In this document: one piece after another, positions 8,968 to 16,525 of the stretch
Layout: every line of letters begins with the position of its first letter
Numbering within the stretch: the first letter of the stretch is position 1
DNA from: Prevotella sp.
Lineage (GTDB): Bacteria; Bacteroidota; Bacteroidia; Bacteroidales; Bacteroidaceae
NCBI GenBank assembly: GCA_017415455.1
Contig: JAFQGS010000018.1
Location: 1-36,115, forward strand
DNA length: 36,115 nucleotides
Direction: 5' to 3'
Translations under genes and position numbers: made by a program
Notes under the pieces: generated by a model
What the model was told of the DNA's origin: nothing
Seen by the model: only the letters and a program-made list of their open reading frames with translations
The model's database searches: none

Positions 8968-9099
8968 GCCGCGTTTTATGTCCGGCGGAAATGCGGAAGG
9001 ATATTAAACGCGCTGCGTTTCATGCCTGAACGGCTGCCGTTTGATGCTCTCTTGCGGTGCGTTTGGGCATCTTTCTGAATGCGGTGGGTAATGGCTTGA
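8968..9099. repeat. Degenerate tandem array, 22-bp period (about six units)
   Basis: Between the Nudix and HD genes the core GTTT recurs at 8973, 9017, 9039 and 9061, that is at spacings of 44, 22 and 22 bp. It sits within related words: CCGCGTTTTATGTC, GCTGCGTTTCATGCC, GCTGCCGTTTGATGC and GGTGCGTTTGGGCATC. Two further 22-bp windows, starting at 8990 and 9078, both begin with AATGCGG. A loose consensus is nnTGCGTTTSATGCC plus about seven variable bases. No reading frame is preserved, because 22 is not a multiple of 3. Function unknown. Confidence 0.6.
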
Positions 9100-9199
9100 T
9101 ATTCAGTAGGATATCTTCTGTATGCAGAATGGGAGTTATTCGCCCACACATATCTTGTATTATGTATATAACGAAACAACATAACAAAGAATATTTACT

Positions 9200-9787
9200 A
9201 TGAAAGAAGAATTTATTAGATTGCTGCAGTCAACAGGAAGACAGGGCATCGACCAGCTGACAGAACATCTTGAGCGGCTCGGATTCTTCACGGCTCCAGC
9301 CTCCACAGGCTTCCATCTGAGTCGTGACGGCGGTCTGCTTGAGCACTCTCTCAATGTGTGTAAGACAGCGCTGAGGCTCAGAAGCGCGATGATAGAGATG
9401 AAACCCGAGCTGGAGGAGCGCCTGAGCGAGTCGAGTGTCATCATCGCCACACTGCTGCATGATATATGCAAGAGCGATATTTATATAAAGAAGACAAAAT
9501 ACAGAAAGGATGAATACGGCAGATGGGAGACCTATGAGGGCTACGATGCCGACTACACCCACTTCCCAATGGGGCATGGAGAGAAGTCGGTCATCATGCT
9601 CCTTACGCTCGGAATAAAGCTTACCGCCGATGAGATGGCAGCCATACGATGGCACATGTCGTCATGGGAGATGCCTTTCCAGAGCTATGAGGCACGCTCG
9701 TCTATAGGCGCGGCATATGACAAGTATCCGCTTGTGTCAATCGTGCAGGCGGCTGACAACATGTCAACACATATCCTTGAGGTGTAA
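9200..9787 (+). CDS. HD-domain phosphohydrolase
   Basis: A 195-residue protein with a complete HD metal site: H49 (GLLEHSLNV), H87-D88 (LLHDICK) and D186 (AADNMST). H126 (MGHGEKS) and H152 (IRWHM) could bind a second metal. HD proteins are metal-dependent phosphatases or phosphodiesterases, often acting on nucleotides. This short single-domain form is common in Firmicutes and Bacteroidota, and its substrate is unknown. The start ATG at 9200 follows an A-rich stretch without a clear Shine-Dalgarno. The flavoprotein gene begins 63 bp downstream on the same strand, so the two may be co-transcribed, though no functional link is evident. Confidence 0.88.
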   Translation: MKEEFIRLLQSTGRQGIDQLTEHLERLGFFTAPASTGFHLSRDGGLLEHSLNVCKTALRLRSAMIEMKPELEERLSESSVIIATLLHDICKSDIYIKKTKYRKDEYGRWETYEGYDADYTHFPMGHGEKSVIMLLTLGIKLTADEMAAIRWHMSSWEMPFQSYEARSSIGAAYDKYPLVSIVQAADNMSTHILEV

Positions 9788-9850
9788 GGAGATCCGTTGA
9801 ACGCAGGGCGTGAGGGCACCTTATGAATGCAAATAACAGATAAGTGACGT

Positions 9851-10792
9851 ATGAAGAACAGAATAACCGAACTCTTCGGGATACAATATCCCATAATACA
9901 AGGAGGCATGGTGTGGTGTAGCGGATGGCGCCTCGCCTCGGCAGTGAGCAACAGCGGCGGGCTGGGACTTCTCGGAGCAGGCTCCATGCATCCAGAGACT
10001 CTTCTTCATCATATAGCAATGATGAGGCAGGCCACAGACAAGCCATGGGGCGTTAACGTGCCGCTTATGTATCCGGAGATAGACAGACTGATGCAACTCA
10101 TCATCAGCGAGGGTGTGAAGATTGTCTTCACATCGGCTGGCAGTCCGGCAAAATACACCAAAATGCTGCACGATGTGGGCGTGACAGTGGCTCATGTGGT
10201 GTCCAGCAGCAGGTTTGCCGTGAAGTGTGAGGAGGCTGGTGTGGATGCCGTTGTAGCAGAGGGATTTGAGGCAGGAGGCCATAACGGCAGGGAGGAGACC
10301 ACCACGATGGTTCTTGTTCCACAGGTGAGAGACGCCATATCGTTGCCGCTCATAGCCGCCGGAGGCATTGTCTCGGGGCGCTCGATGCTTGCCGCCATGG
10401 CGCTTGGTGCCGAAGGCGTGCAGATAGGTACGCTCTTCGCGCTCAGCAAGGAGAGCTCTGCCAGCGAGGAATACAAGCAGCGCTGTGCCGGATTGCCTGA
10501 AGGCGGAACGATGCTGTGCCTGAAGAAACTCGCACCTACACGTCTTGTGCGCAACACCTTGTATGAGGCGGTGGCGCAGGCGGAGGCGAGAGGTGCCGGG
10601 GCTGACGAGCTTCGCGCCATTATTGGGCATGCAGCCTCAAAGCGCGGGATATTCCTCGGCGACACAGACAATGGCGAGCTGGAGATAGGGCAGGCGGCAT
10701 CTGCGGTGCGGGAGATAAAGAGTGTGGATGAGATAATGGCTTCTCTTGTTGCCGGATATGAGGCGGAGAAACAGCGCATTATGTTAACTTAA
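9851..10792 (+). CDS. FMN flavoprotein of the FabK / nitronate monooxygenase family
   Basis: A 313-residue TIM-barrel flavoprotein. The N-terminus (ITELFGIQYPIIQGGMVW), the FMN-phosphate region (PLIAAGGIVSGRSMLAAMAL, GAEGVQIGTLF) and the conserved active-site His in AEGFEAGGHNG match this family. His144 has the same number as the catalytic His of Streptococcus pneumoniae FabK. Overall similarity to FabK (enoyl-ACP reductase II) is considerable, for example DKPWGVNVPLMYPEIDRLM. Nitronate monooxygenases share the same fold and motifs, so the reaction (trans-2-enoyl-ACP reduction with NAD(P)H, or oxidation of alkyl nitronates) cannot be settled here. If it is FabK it would serve fatty-acid elongation. 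No fatty-acid genes are nearby. Confidence 0.88.
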   Translation: MKNRITELFGIQYPIIQGGMVWCSGWRLASAVSNSGGLGLLGAGSMHPETLLHHIAMMRQATDKPWGVNVPLMYPEIDRLMQLIISEGVKIVFTSAGSPAKYTKMLHDVGVTVAHVVSSSRFAVKCEEAGVDAVVAEGFEAGGHNGREETTTMVLVPQVRDAISLPLIAAGGIVSGRSMLAAMALGAEGVQIGTLFALSKESSASEEYKQRCAGLPEGGTMLCLKKLAPTRLVRNTLYEAVAQAEARGAGADELRAIIGHAASKRGIFLGDTDNGELEIGQAASAVREIKSVDEIMASLVAGYEAEKQRIMLT

Positions 10793-10885
10793 TTTTCCTG
10801 AAAGCATTTTCCGTCTTATGATTTTTTGTCTTTCCGCTTAAGATTTATTACACATACCACTGAGTTTTATAGCGGACAATAGTGA

Positions 10886-10894
10886 TACATTTGC
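10886..10894 (+). promoter_or_regulatory. Candidate -7 promoter element of the amidase gene
   Basis: TACATTTGC fits TAnnTTTGC. The predicted transcription start is around 10898-10900, about 80 nt before the ATG at 10978. The element overlaps the left arm of a long palindrome. The -33 sequence (AGTTTTA region) is weak, which would fit a regulated promoter. Confidence 0.5.
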
Positions 10895-10927
10895 CGTGCC
10901 GGATGACGATATCCGGTGCGGCAAATG
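10888..10927. promoter_or_regulatory. Palindrome with 17-bp arms overlapping a promoter
   Basis: CATTTGCCGTGCCGGAT (10888-10904) and ATCCGGTGCGGCAAATG (10911-10927) are inverted repeats, with 15 Watson-Crick pairs plus two G-T pairs in the middle, around a 6-base spacer. It overlaps the -7 element and the predicted start site. Two readings are possible: an operator for a dimeric repressor, or a hairpin terminator for the upstream flavoprotein gene. In the second case the tail CTGTTTTG is only weakly T-rich. Confidence 0.6.
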
Positions 10928-10977
10928 CTGTTTTGTGGCATACCGCGATATAATAAGAAAAGAAAGGAGATTCTGAA

Positions 10978-12042
10978 ATGGAGAAATTATTTGTAACATT
11001 GGCAATGTCGTGTGGCGGATTGATGCCTACCTTTGCCTGTACAGGCATCTCGCTGACCTCCAAGGACGGAAGTCTTATACAGGCGCGCACCATAGAAGGC
11101 GCGCAGATGGAGCTGCCAAGCGGCTATGTGGTGATACCGCGCGGACAGCAGTTGGTGTCGTTTACGCCGGAGGATGCTGACGGCATGCGTTTCAAAGCAC
11201 GCTATGGTGTTCTCGGACTCACCGTGGTGCGCAAGGAGTTTATTGCAGAGGGCATCAACGAGAAGGGGCTTGCCGCAGGCTTGTTCTTCTTCCCGCATTA
11301 TGGCAGTTACGCCCCGTTCAATCCGTCTGAGCGCAAGACAACGGTCGGAGACTTGCAACTTGTGCAGTGGATGCTCACCCAGTTTGCCACGGTCGAAGAG
11401 GTGATGGAGGGCATAAAGAAGGTGAACGTGGTGGGACTGGACAAGGAGGCAGTAGTGCATTGGCGCATATCCGATGCCACTGGCCGCCAGGTGGTGCTCG
11501 AGATAGTTGATGGAGAGATGAGTTTCTTTGACAACAAGGTTGGTGTTATTACCAACTCGCCCGGCTTTCAGTGGCATCTTACAAACCTGAACAACTATGT
11601 TAATCTCTTCCCCGGTGATGCACAGGAGCGCACTATGGGTGACTATACGCTTCGTCCGATAGGCGGAAACAGCGGATTTCATGGCATACCAGGCGACGCC
11701 TCGCCGGCATCAAGGTTCGTAAGAGCTGCCTTCTTCCGTGCCACGGCACCGCAACAGGAAAACGCATGGGAGACTGTTAAGCAGTGCTTTCATCTCCTGA
11801 ACAACTTTGATATACCTATTGGCATAGAGCATCCGGTGGGCAAAGGGCCGGATATTCCAAGCGCAACACAATGGACTTCGGTGATAGACATCACTCATAG
11901 GATGGTTTATTACAAAACATCATATAACAACACAATACGCAATATAGATGTCTCTAAGATTGATTTCACAACCGTGGCCTATCAGTATCATAGTCTTGAC
12001 AGCAGTAAGGAGCAGCCTGTTGAGGTTATTGAGATAAGGTGA
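10978..12042 (+). CDS. Exported choloylglycine-hydrolase-family (Ntn) amidase
   Basis: A 354-residue member of the bile salt hydrolase / penicillin V acylase family. The first 20 residues are a signal peptide ending in A20, so cleavage would expose C21 as the N-terminal nucleophile (CTGISLTSKDGSLIQARTIE). Compared with Clostridium perfringens CBAH-1, the nucleophile C2, R18, N175 and R228 are kept as C21, R37, N193 (TNSP) and R246 (PASRF). Two other active-site positions differ: D21 is Glu (E40), and N82, in the GLNFP motif, is Phe (F104). Penicillin V acylases carry an aromatic residue at that second place. The substrate may therefore not be a bile salt; acyl-homoserine lactones, beta-lactams or other N-acyl amides are options. 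A good Shine-Dalgarno (AAAGGAG) precedes the ATG. A terminator follows. Confidence 0.9.
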   Translation: MEKLFVTLAMSCGGLMPTFACTGISLTSKDGSLIQARTIEGAQMELPSGYVVIPRGQQLVSFTPEDADGMRFKARYGVLGLTVVRKEFIAEGINEKGLAAGLFFFPHYGSYAPFNPSERKTTVGDLQLVQWMLTQFATVEEVMEGIKKVNVVGLDKEAVVHWRISDATGRQVVLEIVDGEMSFFDNKVGVITNSPGFQWHLTNLNNYVNLFPGDAQERTMGDYTLRPIGGNSGFHGIPGDASPASRFVRAAFFRATAPQQENAWETVKQCFHLLNNFDIPIGIEHPVGKGPDIPSATQWTSVIDITHRMVYYKTSYNNTIRNIDVSKIDFTTVAYQYHSLDSSKEQPVEVIEIR

Positions 12043-12061
12043 CGGGATGAAGGAGACACCC

Positions 12062-12110
12062 GACTGTCATGCGGAAGTAGGAGATACTGATGTGTGACAG
12101 TCTTTTTTTT
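12062..12110 (+). terminator. Rho-independent terminator after the amidase gene
   Basis: GACTGTCA (12062-12069) and TGACAGTC (12095-12102) form an 8-bp stem over a 25-base loop, followed immediately by a run of eight T (12103-12110). Confidence 0.85.
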
Positions 12111-12182
12111 GCTGTTGTGTAAGGTGCTCTCATGAAATGAATATGGCGAGAACGTGAGCGTTAATGGTATGAGGTGGTTTAT

Positions 12183-12869
12183 TTATCGTTGTCTCTTGAC
12201 TATGTCTTTCACAATAAGCTGCCTGTCATCAACCACAAAACGGATGTCCATACCATTGTATTCCATTCCGTATATACGCTCAGGTGAGTCATGATAATGC
12301 GGACGTGGGTCAAGCGAGAGCAGTCGCTCTATCACCGTCTTGTCTTCATCGTCAACCTTGCTGGCGATATGTTGGGGAATGTCCACGTCAAGAGTGCGCC
12401 ATTGGTTGGCGTCGGTGAATCCGCCACGTGCCTGTGGATAGCAGTCGGCATAGGGCAGATATGGCTTGATGTCGTATATGGGAGTGCCGTGTGTGAGGTC
12501 GGCTCCAAGAACATTTATGCACGGACCCTCGGGCGAGGAGAGGTCAATGCTTTCTATTCTTACCGCCGAAAGCCCCATGCCATTTGGCCTGAACGGTGCG
12601 CGTGTGGCAAAGACGCCCATTTGGGTGTTGCCTCCTAATAATGGCGGCCGGGCTGTCTTGTTGTGGCTTTCGGGGTTCATTGAGAATCCCCAGATAAGCC
12701 AAATGACGTCAAAGTCTTCCAAACCGCGGAGAACTTCAGGGTCTTTGTATTCGCCCTCCATCACAACTCTGCCTCTGAGACACTCAACAATGCCGCTCTG
12801 GCGGGGCACACCGAACTTACTTGTCAGCGGCGAGTGGAAGCGGGCTATAGGCTTAATCGTCTTTTCCAT
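12183..12869 (-). CDS. trmO: TrmO (TsaA-like), tRNA m6t6A37 methyltransferase
   Basis: A 228-residue protein that methylates N6-threonylcarbamoyladenosine at position 37 of certain tRNAs, using S-adenosylmethionine. Family motifs: PIARFHSPLTSKFGVPRQSG (N-terminal beta-barrel), DFDVIWLIWGF, TRAPFRPNGMGLSAVRI (the SAM-binding signature) and GTPIYDIKPYLPYAD. The C-terminal ~70 residues form the usual extra domain. The start is ATG at 12869, although the frame is open to 12908. The -7 promoter element at 12874-12882 lies only 4 bases upstream, and no later Met leaves the conserved N-terminus intact, so the mRNA is probably leaderless. It is transcribed away from clpB. Confidence 0.94.
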   Translation of the reverse strand: MEKTIKPIARFHSPLTSKFGVPRQSGIVECLRGRVVMEGEYKDPEVLRGLEDFDVIWLIWGFSMNPESHNKTARPPLLGGNTQMGVFATRAPFRPNGMGLSAVRIESIDLSSPEGPCINVLGADLTHGTPIYDIKPYLPYADCYPQARGGFTDANQWRTLDVDIPQHIASKVDDEDKTVIERLLSLDPRPHYHDSPERIYGMEYNGMDIRFVVDDRQLIVKDIVKRQR

Positions 12870-12873
12870 AACC

Positions 12874-12882
12874 GCAAAGGTA
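12874..12882 (-). promoter_or_regulatory. Bacteroidota -7 promoter element abutting the trmO start codon
   Basis: On the minus strand TACCTTTGC is followed by GGTT and then the ATG. Placing the first T at -12 puts +1 at about 12870, one base before the A of the ATG. The -33 region is weak. Confidence 0.6.
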
Positions 12883-12945
12883 AGGATTTTTGAAACTATT
12901 TTACACATTATTTAATTAAAATAGGCAAAAAATAATGTAATGAAA

Positions 12946-13031
12946 GTCATGCGGATAAGCATGGAATGGCATGACGCGGAATGCCATTATGGCAAACGTG
13001 ACAGGTCAGAATGTCACAAATTGTCATGCGG
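12946..13031. promoter_or_regulatory. Cluster of inverted and direct repeats upstream of clpB
   Basis: AATGGCAT (12965-12972) and ATGCCATT (12981-12988) are an inverted repeat with an 8-base spacer. GTGACA (12998-13003) and TGTCAC (13012-13017) are a second one, also with an 8-base spacer. GTCATGCGG occurs at 12946-12954 and 13023-13031, exactly 77 bp apart, and its inverse GCATGAC at 12969-12975. This may be a heat-shock operator region, or a third weak copy of the 11/22-bp arrays found elsewhere in the window. Confidence 0.5.
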
Positions 13032-13087
13032 CACGTATTTTGCTCTTTAATCTAACGGATAACTATAATCAAAAGAAAGGACTAAAA

Positions 13088-15679
13088 ATGACACAAGACA
13101 AATTCACAATCAAAGCCCAGGAGGCAATACAAGAGGCTGTAAACATAGCGCAAAGGGCTGGGCAGCAGAGTATTGAGGCAGTTCATCTGCTAAAGGGTGT
13201 GATGCAGAAAGGAAAGGATGTGACAACTTTTCTTATGCAGAAACTTGGACTTAACATCTCAAGAATAGAGCAAATTGTAGATGCGGAGATTGCTCATCTG
13301 CCAAAGGTTCATGGCGGACAGCCTTATCTTAGTAATGAAACGAACGCCATTCTGAACCGGGCTGCGGACATCTCGGTAAAGATGGGGGATGAGTTCGTCA
13401 GCATTGAGCCCCTGATAATTGCCATACTGGAGAGTAAAACAGCGGCAGCCAGAATATTAAAGGAGGCTGGAGTGACGGAAAAAGCACTGCAGGCGGCTGT
13501 CAATGAGCTGAGACAGGGACAGAACGTGAGGTCGCAGTCGGCGGATGATAATTATCAGTCGCTGTCAAAATATGCCAAGAACCTGGTGGAAGAGGCGCGT
13601 CAAGGCAAACTGGATCCTGTTATAGGACGGGATGATGAGATAAGACGTGTACTGCAGATATTGAGCAGAAGGACAAAGAATAACCCTGTACTGATAGGTG
13701 AACCGGGAACAGGTAAGACGGCAATAGTGGAAGGACTGGCGCAAAGAATCGTCAGAGGTGATGTGCCTGAGAACCTGAAGAACAAGAAACTGTACTCGCT
13801 TGACATGGGAGCGCTGGTTGCCGGAGCTAAGTATAAGGGTGAGTTTGAGGAAAGACTGAAAGCAGTTATAGGGGAAGTGACAAGAAGTGAGGGTGGAATA
13901 ATTCTCTTTATTGACGAGATTCACACTCTGGTTGGAGCCGGAGGAGGCGAAGGTGCCATGGATGCTGCAAACATTCTGAAACCAGCTTTGGCGCGAGGTG
14001 AACTGAGATCAATAGGAGCAACGACCTTGAATGAATATCAAAAGTATTTCGAAAAGGATAAAGCGCTTGAGAGAAGATTCCAGACTGTTATGGTGGAAGA
14101 GCCTGATGAACTGAGTGCTATAAGTATTCTTAGAGGACTGAAAGAGAGGTATGAGAATCATCATAAGGTGAGAATACAGGATAATGCATGCATTGCCGCG
14201 GTGCAATTGTCGGAAAGATACATATCAGACAGGTTCCTGCCAGACAAGGCTATTGACCTTATGGATGAGGCTGCGGCAAAACTTAGGATGGAAAGAGACA
14301 GCGTGCCGGAGGAACTTGATGAAACATCAAGGCGCCTTATGCAGCTGGAGATAGAGCGTGAGGCGATAAAACGCGAGGGAGATAATAAAAAAACAGAACG
14401 TCTTGACAAGGATATCGCAGAGCTGAGAGATAAGGAAACACAGCTAAGAGCACGCTGGAAAGGAGAGCGAGAGCTCGTGAACCGTATTCAGCAGGATAAG
14501 CAACAGATGGAGAATCTCAGGTTTGAGGCGGAGAGAGAGGAGCGTGCTGGCAACTATGAAAGGGTTGCGGAGATACGCTATAGCAAACTGAAAGAACTGG
14601 AGGATGACATCAGGAGCATAGAGAATGAGCTTAAAATGGCGCAGGGTGGAGATGCTATGGTGCGCGAGGAGGTGACTGCAGACGATATTGCTGAGGTGGT
14701 AAGCAGATGGACTGGGATACCAGTCAGCAGGATGATGCAGAGCGAACGCGACAAGCTTATGCATCTTGAGGAGGAACTTCACAAGCGTGTCATAGGGCAG
14801 GAAGAGGCCATAATGGCAGTGAGTGATGCCGTAAGGCGGAGCCGTGCGGGCTTGCAGGACCCTAAAAGACCTATCGCATCATTCATATTCCTTGGCACAA
14901 CGGGAGTTGGAAAGACAGAACTTGCAAAGGCTTTGGCGGACTATCTCTTCAATGATGATACCATGATGACGCGTATTGACATGAGTGAATACCAGGAAAA
15001 GTTCAGTGTTAGCAGGCTGATTGGTGCTCCTCCGGGATATGTGGGATATGATGAGGGTGGACAATTGACTGAGGCTGTGAGGCGGAAACCTTATTCTGTA
15101 GTGCTCTTTGATGAGATAGAGAAGGCGCATCCGGATGTCTTTAATATTCTGTTGCAGGTTCTTGACGACGGCAGACTGACAGACAACAAGGGCAGAACGG
15201 TGAACTTCAAGAATACGATTATTATCATGACGTCTAATCTTGGAAGCCATATCATACGTGAGGAGACGGAGAAATGCCAGGGGAAAATGGATGAATCACA
15301 GACCGAGGCGTTAAGAGCCATGCTCTTTACAATGCTGAAACAGACCATACGTCCTGAATTTCTTAACCGCATTGATGATACTATAATGTTCCTGCCATTG
15401 ACAAAACAGGAGATTGCCGGAGTCGTAAGACTGCAGATAAGCATGCTGAAAGATATGCTGAAGGAGCAGGGAATCAGTCTGATTGTTACTGAAAGAGCTA
15501 TTGAAAAACTTGCAGATGAAGGCTATGATCCAGAGTTTGGAGCGCGTCCGGTGAAGAGATGTATCCAGCGTCTGCTGCTAAACGACCTCTCAAAGAAGGT
15601 TATCGGTGGCGAGGTTAGCAGTGATGAGCCTGTAACTGTTGACTGTAAGGATGGCGAACTGGTATTTGTGAATGAGTGA
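13088..15679 (+). CDS. clpB: ClpB, AAA+ protein disaggregase
   Basis: An 863-residue chaperone of usual length. It extracts polypeptides from aggregates with DnaK and hydrolyses ATP in two AAA+ rings. Order of parts: Clp N-domain repeats (about 1-145), NBD1 with Walker A GEPGTGKT at 204-211 and Walker [12 protein letters not shown], a long coiled-coil middle domain (about 400-520) that is unique to ClpB, then NBD2 with Walker A GTTGVGKT at 603-610, Walker [12 protein letters not shown] and the C-terminal [11 protein letters not shown]. Pore loops [10 protein letters not shown] and GYVGYDEGG are intact. No ClpP-binding IGF loop was noticed. Start ATG at 13088 is preceded by AAAGAAAGGA. The frame is open to an ATG at 12971, but that segment lies in the repeat cluster and has no family character. 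Confidence 0.98.
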   Translation: MTQDKFTIKAQEAIQEAVNIAQRAGQQSIEAVHLLKGVMQKGKDVTTFLMQKLGLNISRIEQIVDAEIAHLPKVHGGQPYLSNETNAILNRAADISVKMGDEFVSIEPLIIAILESKTAAARILKEAGVTEKALQAAVNELRQGQNVRSQSADDNYQSLSKYAKNLVEEARQGKLDPVIGRDDEIRRVLQILSRRTKNNPVLIGEPGTGKTAIVEGLAQRIVRGDVPENLKNKKLYSLDMGALVAGAKYKGEFEERLKAVIGEVTRSEGGIILFIDEIHTLVGAGGGEGAMDAANILKPALARGELRSIGATTLNEYQKYFEKDKALERRFQTVMVEEPDELSAISILRGLKERYENHHKVRIQDNACIAAVQLSERYISDRFLPDKAIDLMDEAAAKLRMERDSVPEELDETSRRLMQLEIEREAIKREGDNKKTERLDKDIAELRDKETQLRARWKGERELVNRIQQDKQQMENLRFEAEREERAGNYERVAEIRYSKLKELEDDIRSIENELKMAQGGDAMVREEVTADDIAEVVSRWTGIPVSRMMQSERDKLMHLEEELHKRVIGQEEAIMAVSDAVRRSRAGLQDPKRPIASFIFLGTTGVGKTELAKALADYLFNDDTMMTRIDMSEYQEKFSVSRLIGAPPGYVGYDEGGQLTEAVRRKPYSVVLFDEIEKAHPDVFNILLQVLDDGRLTDNKGRTVNFKNTIIIMTSNLGSHIIREETEKCQGKMDESQTEALRAMLFTMLKQTIRPEFLNRIDDTIMFLPLTKQEIAGVVRLQISMLKDMLKEQGISLIVTERAIEKLADEGYDPEFGARPVKRCIQRLLLNDLSKKVIGGEVSSDEPVTVDCKDGELVFVNE

Positions 15680-15702
15680 TTTTTAACTGAATAAACTCTG
15701 TA

Positions 15703-15738
15703 AAACTCCATACAATGTATTTTGTGTGGAGTTTTTTT
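15703..15738 (+). terminator. Rho-independent terminator after clpB
   Basis: AAACTCCATACA (15703-15714) pairs with TGTGTGGAGTTT (15723-15734; one T-G pair) over an 8-base loop, running into a T-tract. The promoter of the next gene begins right after it. Confidence 0.88.
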
Positions 15739-15739
15739 C

Positions 15740-15769
15740 TTGTATTGCGGCATTTATCATTATCTTTGC
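15740..15769 (+). promoter_or_regulatory. Promoter of the TlpA-like gene
   Basis: TTG at 15740-15742, an 18-bp spacer, then TATCTTTGC at 15761-15769. This is close to the Bacteroidota consensus TTTG-N19-TAnnTTTGC. It sits directly behind the clpB terminator, so the gene has its own transcription unit. Confidence 0.7.
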
Positions 15770-15811
15770 GGTAAGATATTATATACAGTGTTTAACTAAA
15801 GTGGAATTGAT

Positions 15812-16354
15812 ATGATGAGAAAGTTCTTTATTGCTGTGCTGCTTTTAGTGACTGGTTTGGTGCATGTATCAGCCCAGGATGCCGATGCCAAGTATGCGAA
15901 AGATTTGTTGAAGGCAGGTGCTGAGGTGCCGAACATTGTGATAAATGACATTATTTCGGGAGCGGAGAAGCATCTTTCTGACTTCAAGGGTAAGTATGTT
16001 GTGCTTGATTTCTGGGCATCATGGTGCCCGGATTGCCGTAAGGATGTGCCTGAAATGAAGCGTCTTCATGCTGAATATGGCAAGAAAGGCGTTGAGTTTG
16101 TTGGCATCTCGTTTGACAAAGATGAGCAGATATGGCGCACGTTTGTTAAAGACAACGGCATGAATTGGGTTCAACATCGTGAGCAGGAGGCATGGAAGAA
16201 CTCGCAAGTGGCGGCGTCTTTCTTTATAAAATGGCTGCCATCTGTTTATGTGTTGGACAAGGAAGGCAAGGTGGTTGTTGGTACAGTGATGATAGAAAAA
16301 CTTGACAATGTACTTGGCGGACTTGTTGGAAAGAGTGCGAACTCTGCAGAATAA
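15812..16354 (+). CDS. Exported TlpA/ResA-like thioredoxin
   Basis: A 180-residue protein with a signal peptide (about residues 1-21, ending HVSA) and a thioredoxin fold. The redox site WCPDC is at residues 71-75, within DFWASWCPDCRKDVPEM. The following SFDKDEQIWRTFVKDNGM and the cis-Pro region WLPSVYVLDKEGKVV are those of TlpA/ResA-type periplasmic thiol-disulfide oxidoreductases. The N-terminal linker between signal and domain is short, so this is the minimal form rather than the long DUF4369-linked form often found in this phylum. The likely role is reduction or resolution of disulfides in exported proteins. The partner is unknown. Its own promoter lies upstream and a terminator follows. 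Confidence 0.92.
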   Translation: MMRKFFIAVLLLVTGLVHVSAQDADAKYAKDLLKAGAEVPNIVINDIISGAEKHLSDFKGKYVVLDFWASWCPDCRKDVPEMKRLHAEYGKKGVEFVGISFDKDEQIWRTFVKDNGMNWVQHREQEAWKNSQVAASFFIKWLPSVYVLDKEGKVVVGTVMIEKLDNVLGGLVGKSANSAE

Positions 16355-16375
16355 TACTTATTAAGATAATAGGTA

Positions 16376-16413
16376 GGGCTGATTCTTCTTATGAGTCAGC
16401 CTGCCGTTGTTTT
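16376..16413 (+). terminator. Probable terminator after the TlpA-like gene
   Basis: GGCTGATTC (16377-16385) pairs with GAGTCAGCC (16393-16401; one T-G pair) over a 7-base loop. A T-rich tail with interruptions (GTTGTTTT) follows at 16406-16413. Confidence 0.65.
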
Positions 16414-16472
16414 CAGCAGGGATGTTCCTTGTTAATAACTTTAATATCCGATTGTATATTATTATCTGGTGA

Positions 16473-16492
16473 GGAATGTCGGTTGACATTCC
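16473..16492. promoter_or_regulatory. Perfect 8-4-8 inverted repeat before the flavoprotein gene
   Basis: GGAATGTC, spacer GGTT, GACATTCC. It lies 33 bp before the ATG at 16526. It could be an operator, or an mRNA hairpin in the leader. No TAnnTTTG promoter element was found close by to decide between the two. Confidence 0.45.
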
Positions 16493-16525
16493 GATAAGCC
16501 GGTTCCATACAGACTATATATTGAT

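Noticed and set aside
9821-10630. Long minus-strand frame (269 codons) opposite the FabK-like gene
   Set aside because: A shadow of the real plus-strand gene, which has complete family motifs. The translated minus frame is rich in His, Cys and Arg and has no recognisable domain.
10987-11682. Long minus-strand frame (231 codons) opposite the amidase gene
   Set aside because: Same reason: the plus-strand frame has the catalytic residues and signal peptide of its family.
13036-13043. TATTTTGC as the clpB promoter -7 element
   Set aside because: One base shorter than TAnnTTTGC and without a -33 element at suitable distance. Not strong enough to list.
12971-13087. N-terminal extension of ClpB from the ATG at 12971
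   Set aside because: The extension lies in the inverted-repeat cluster, has no ClpB similarity, and the ATG at 13088 has a good ribosome-binding sequence and the standard ClpB N-terminus.
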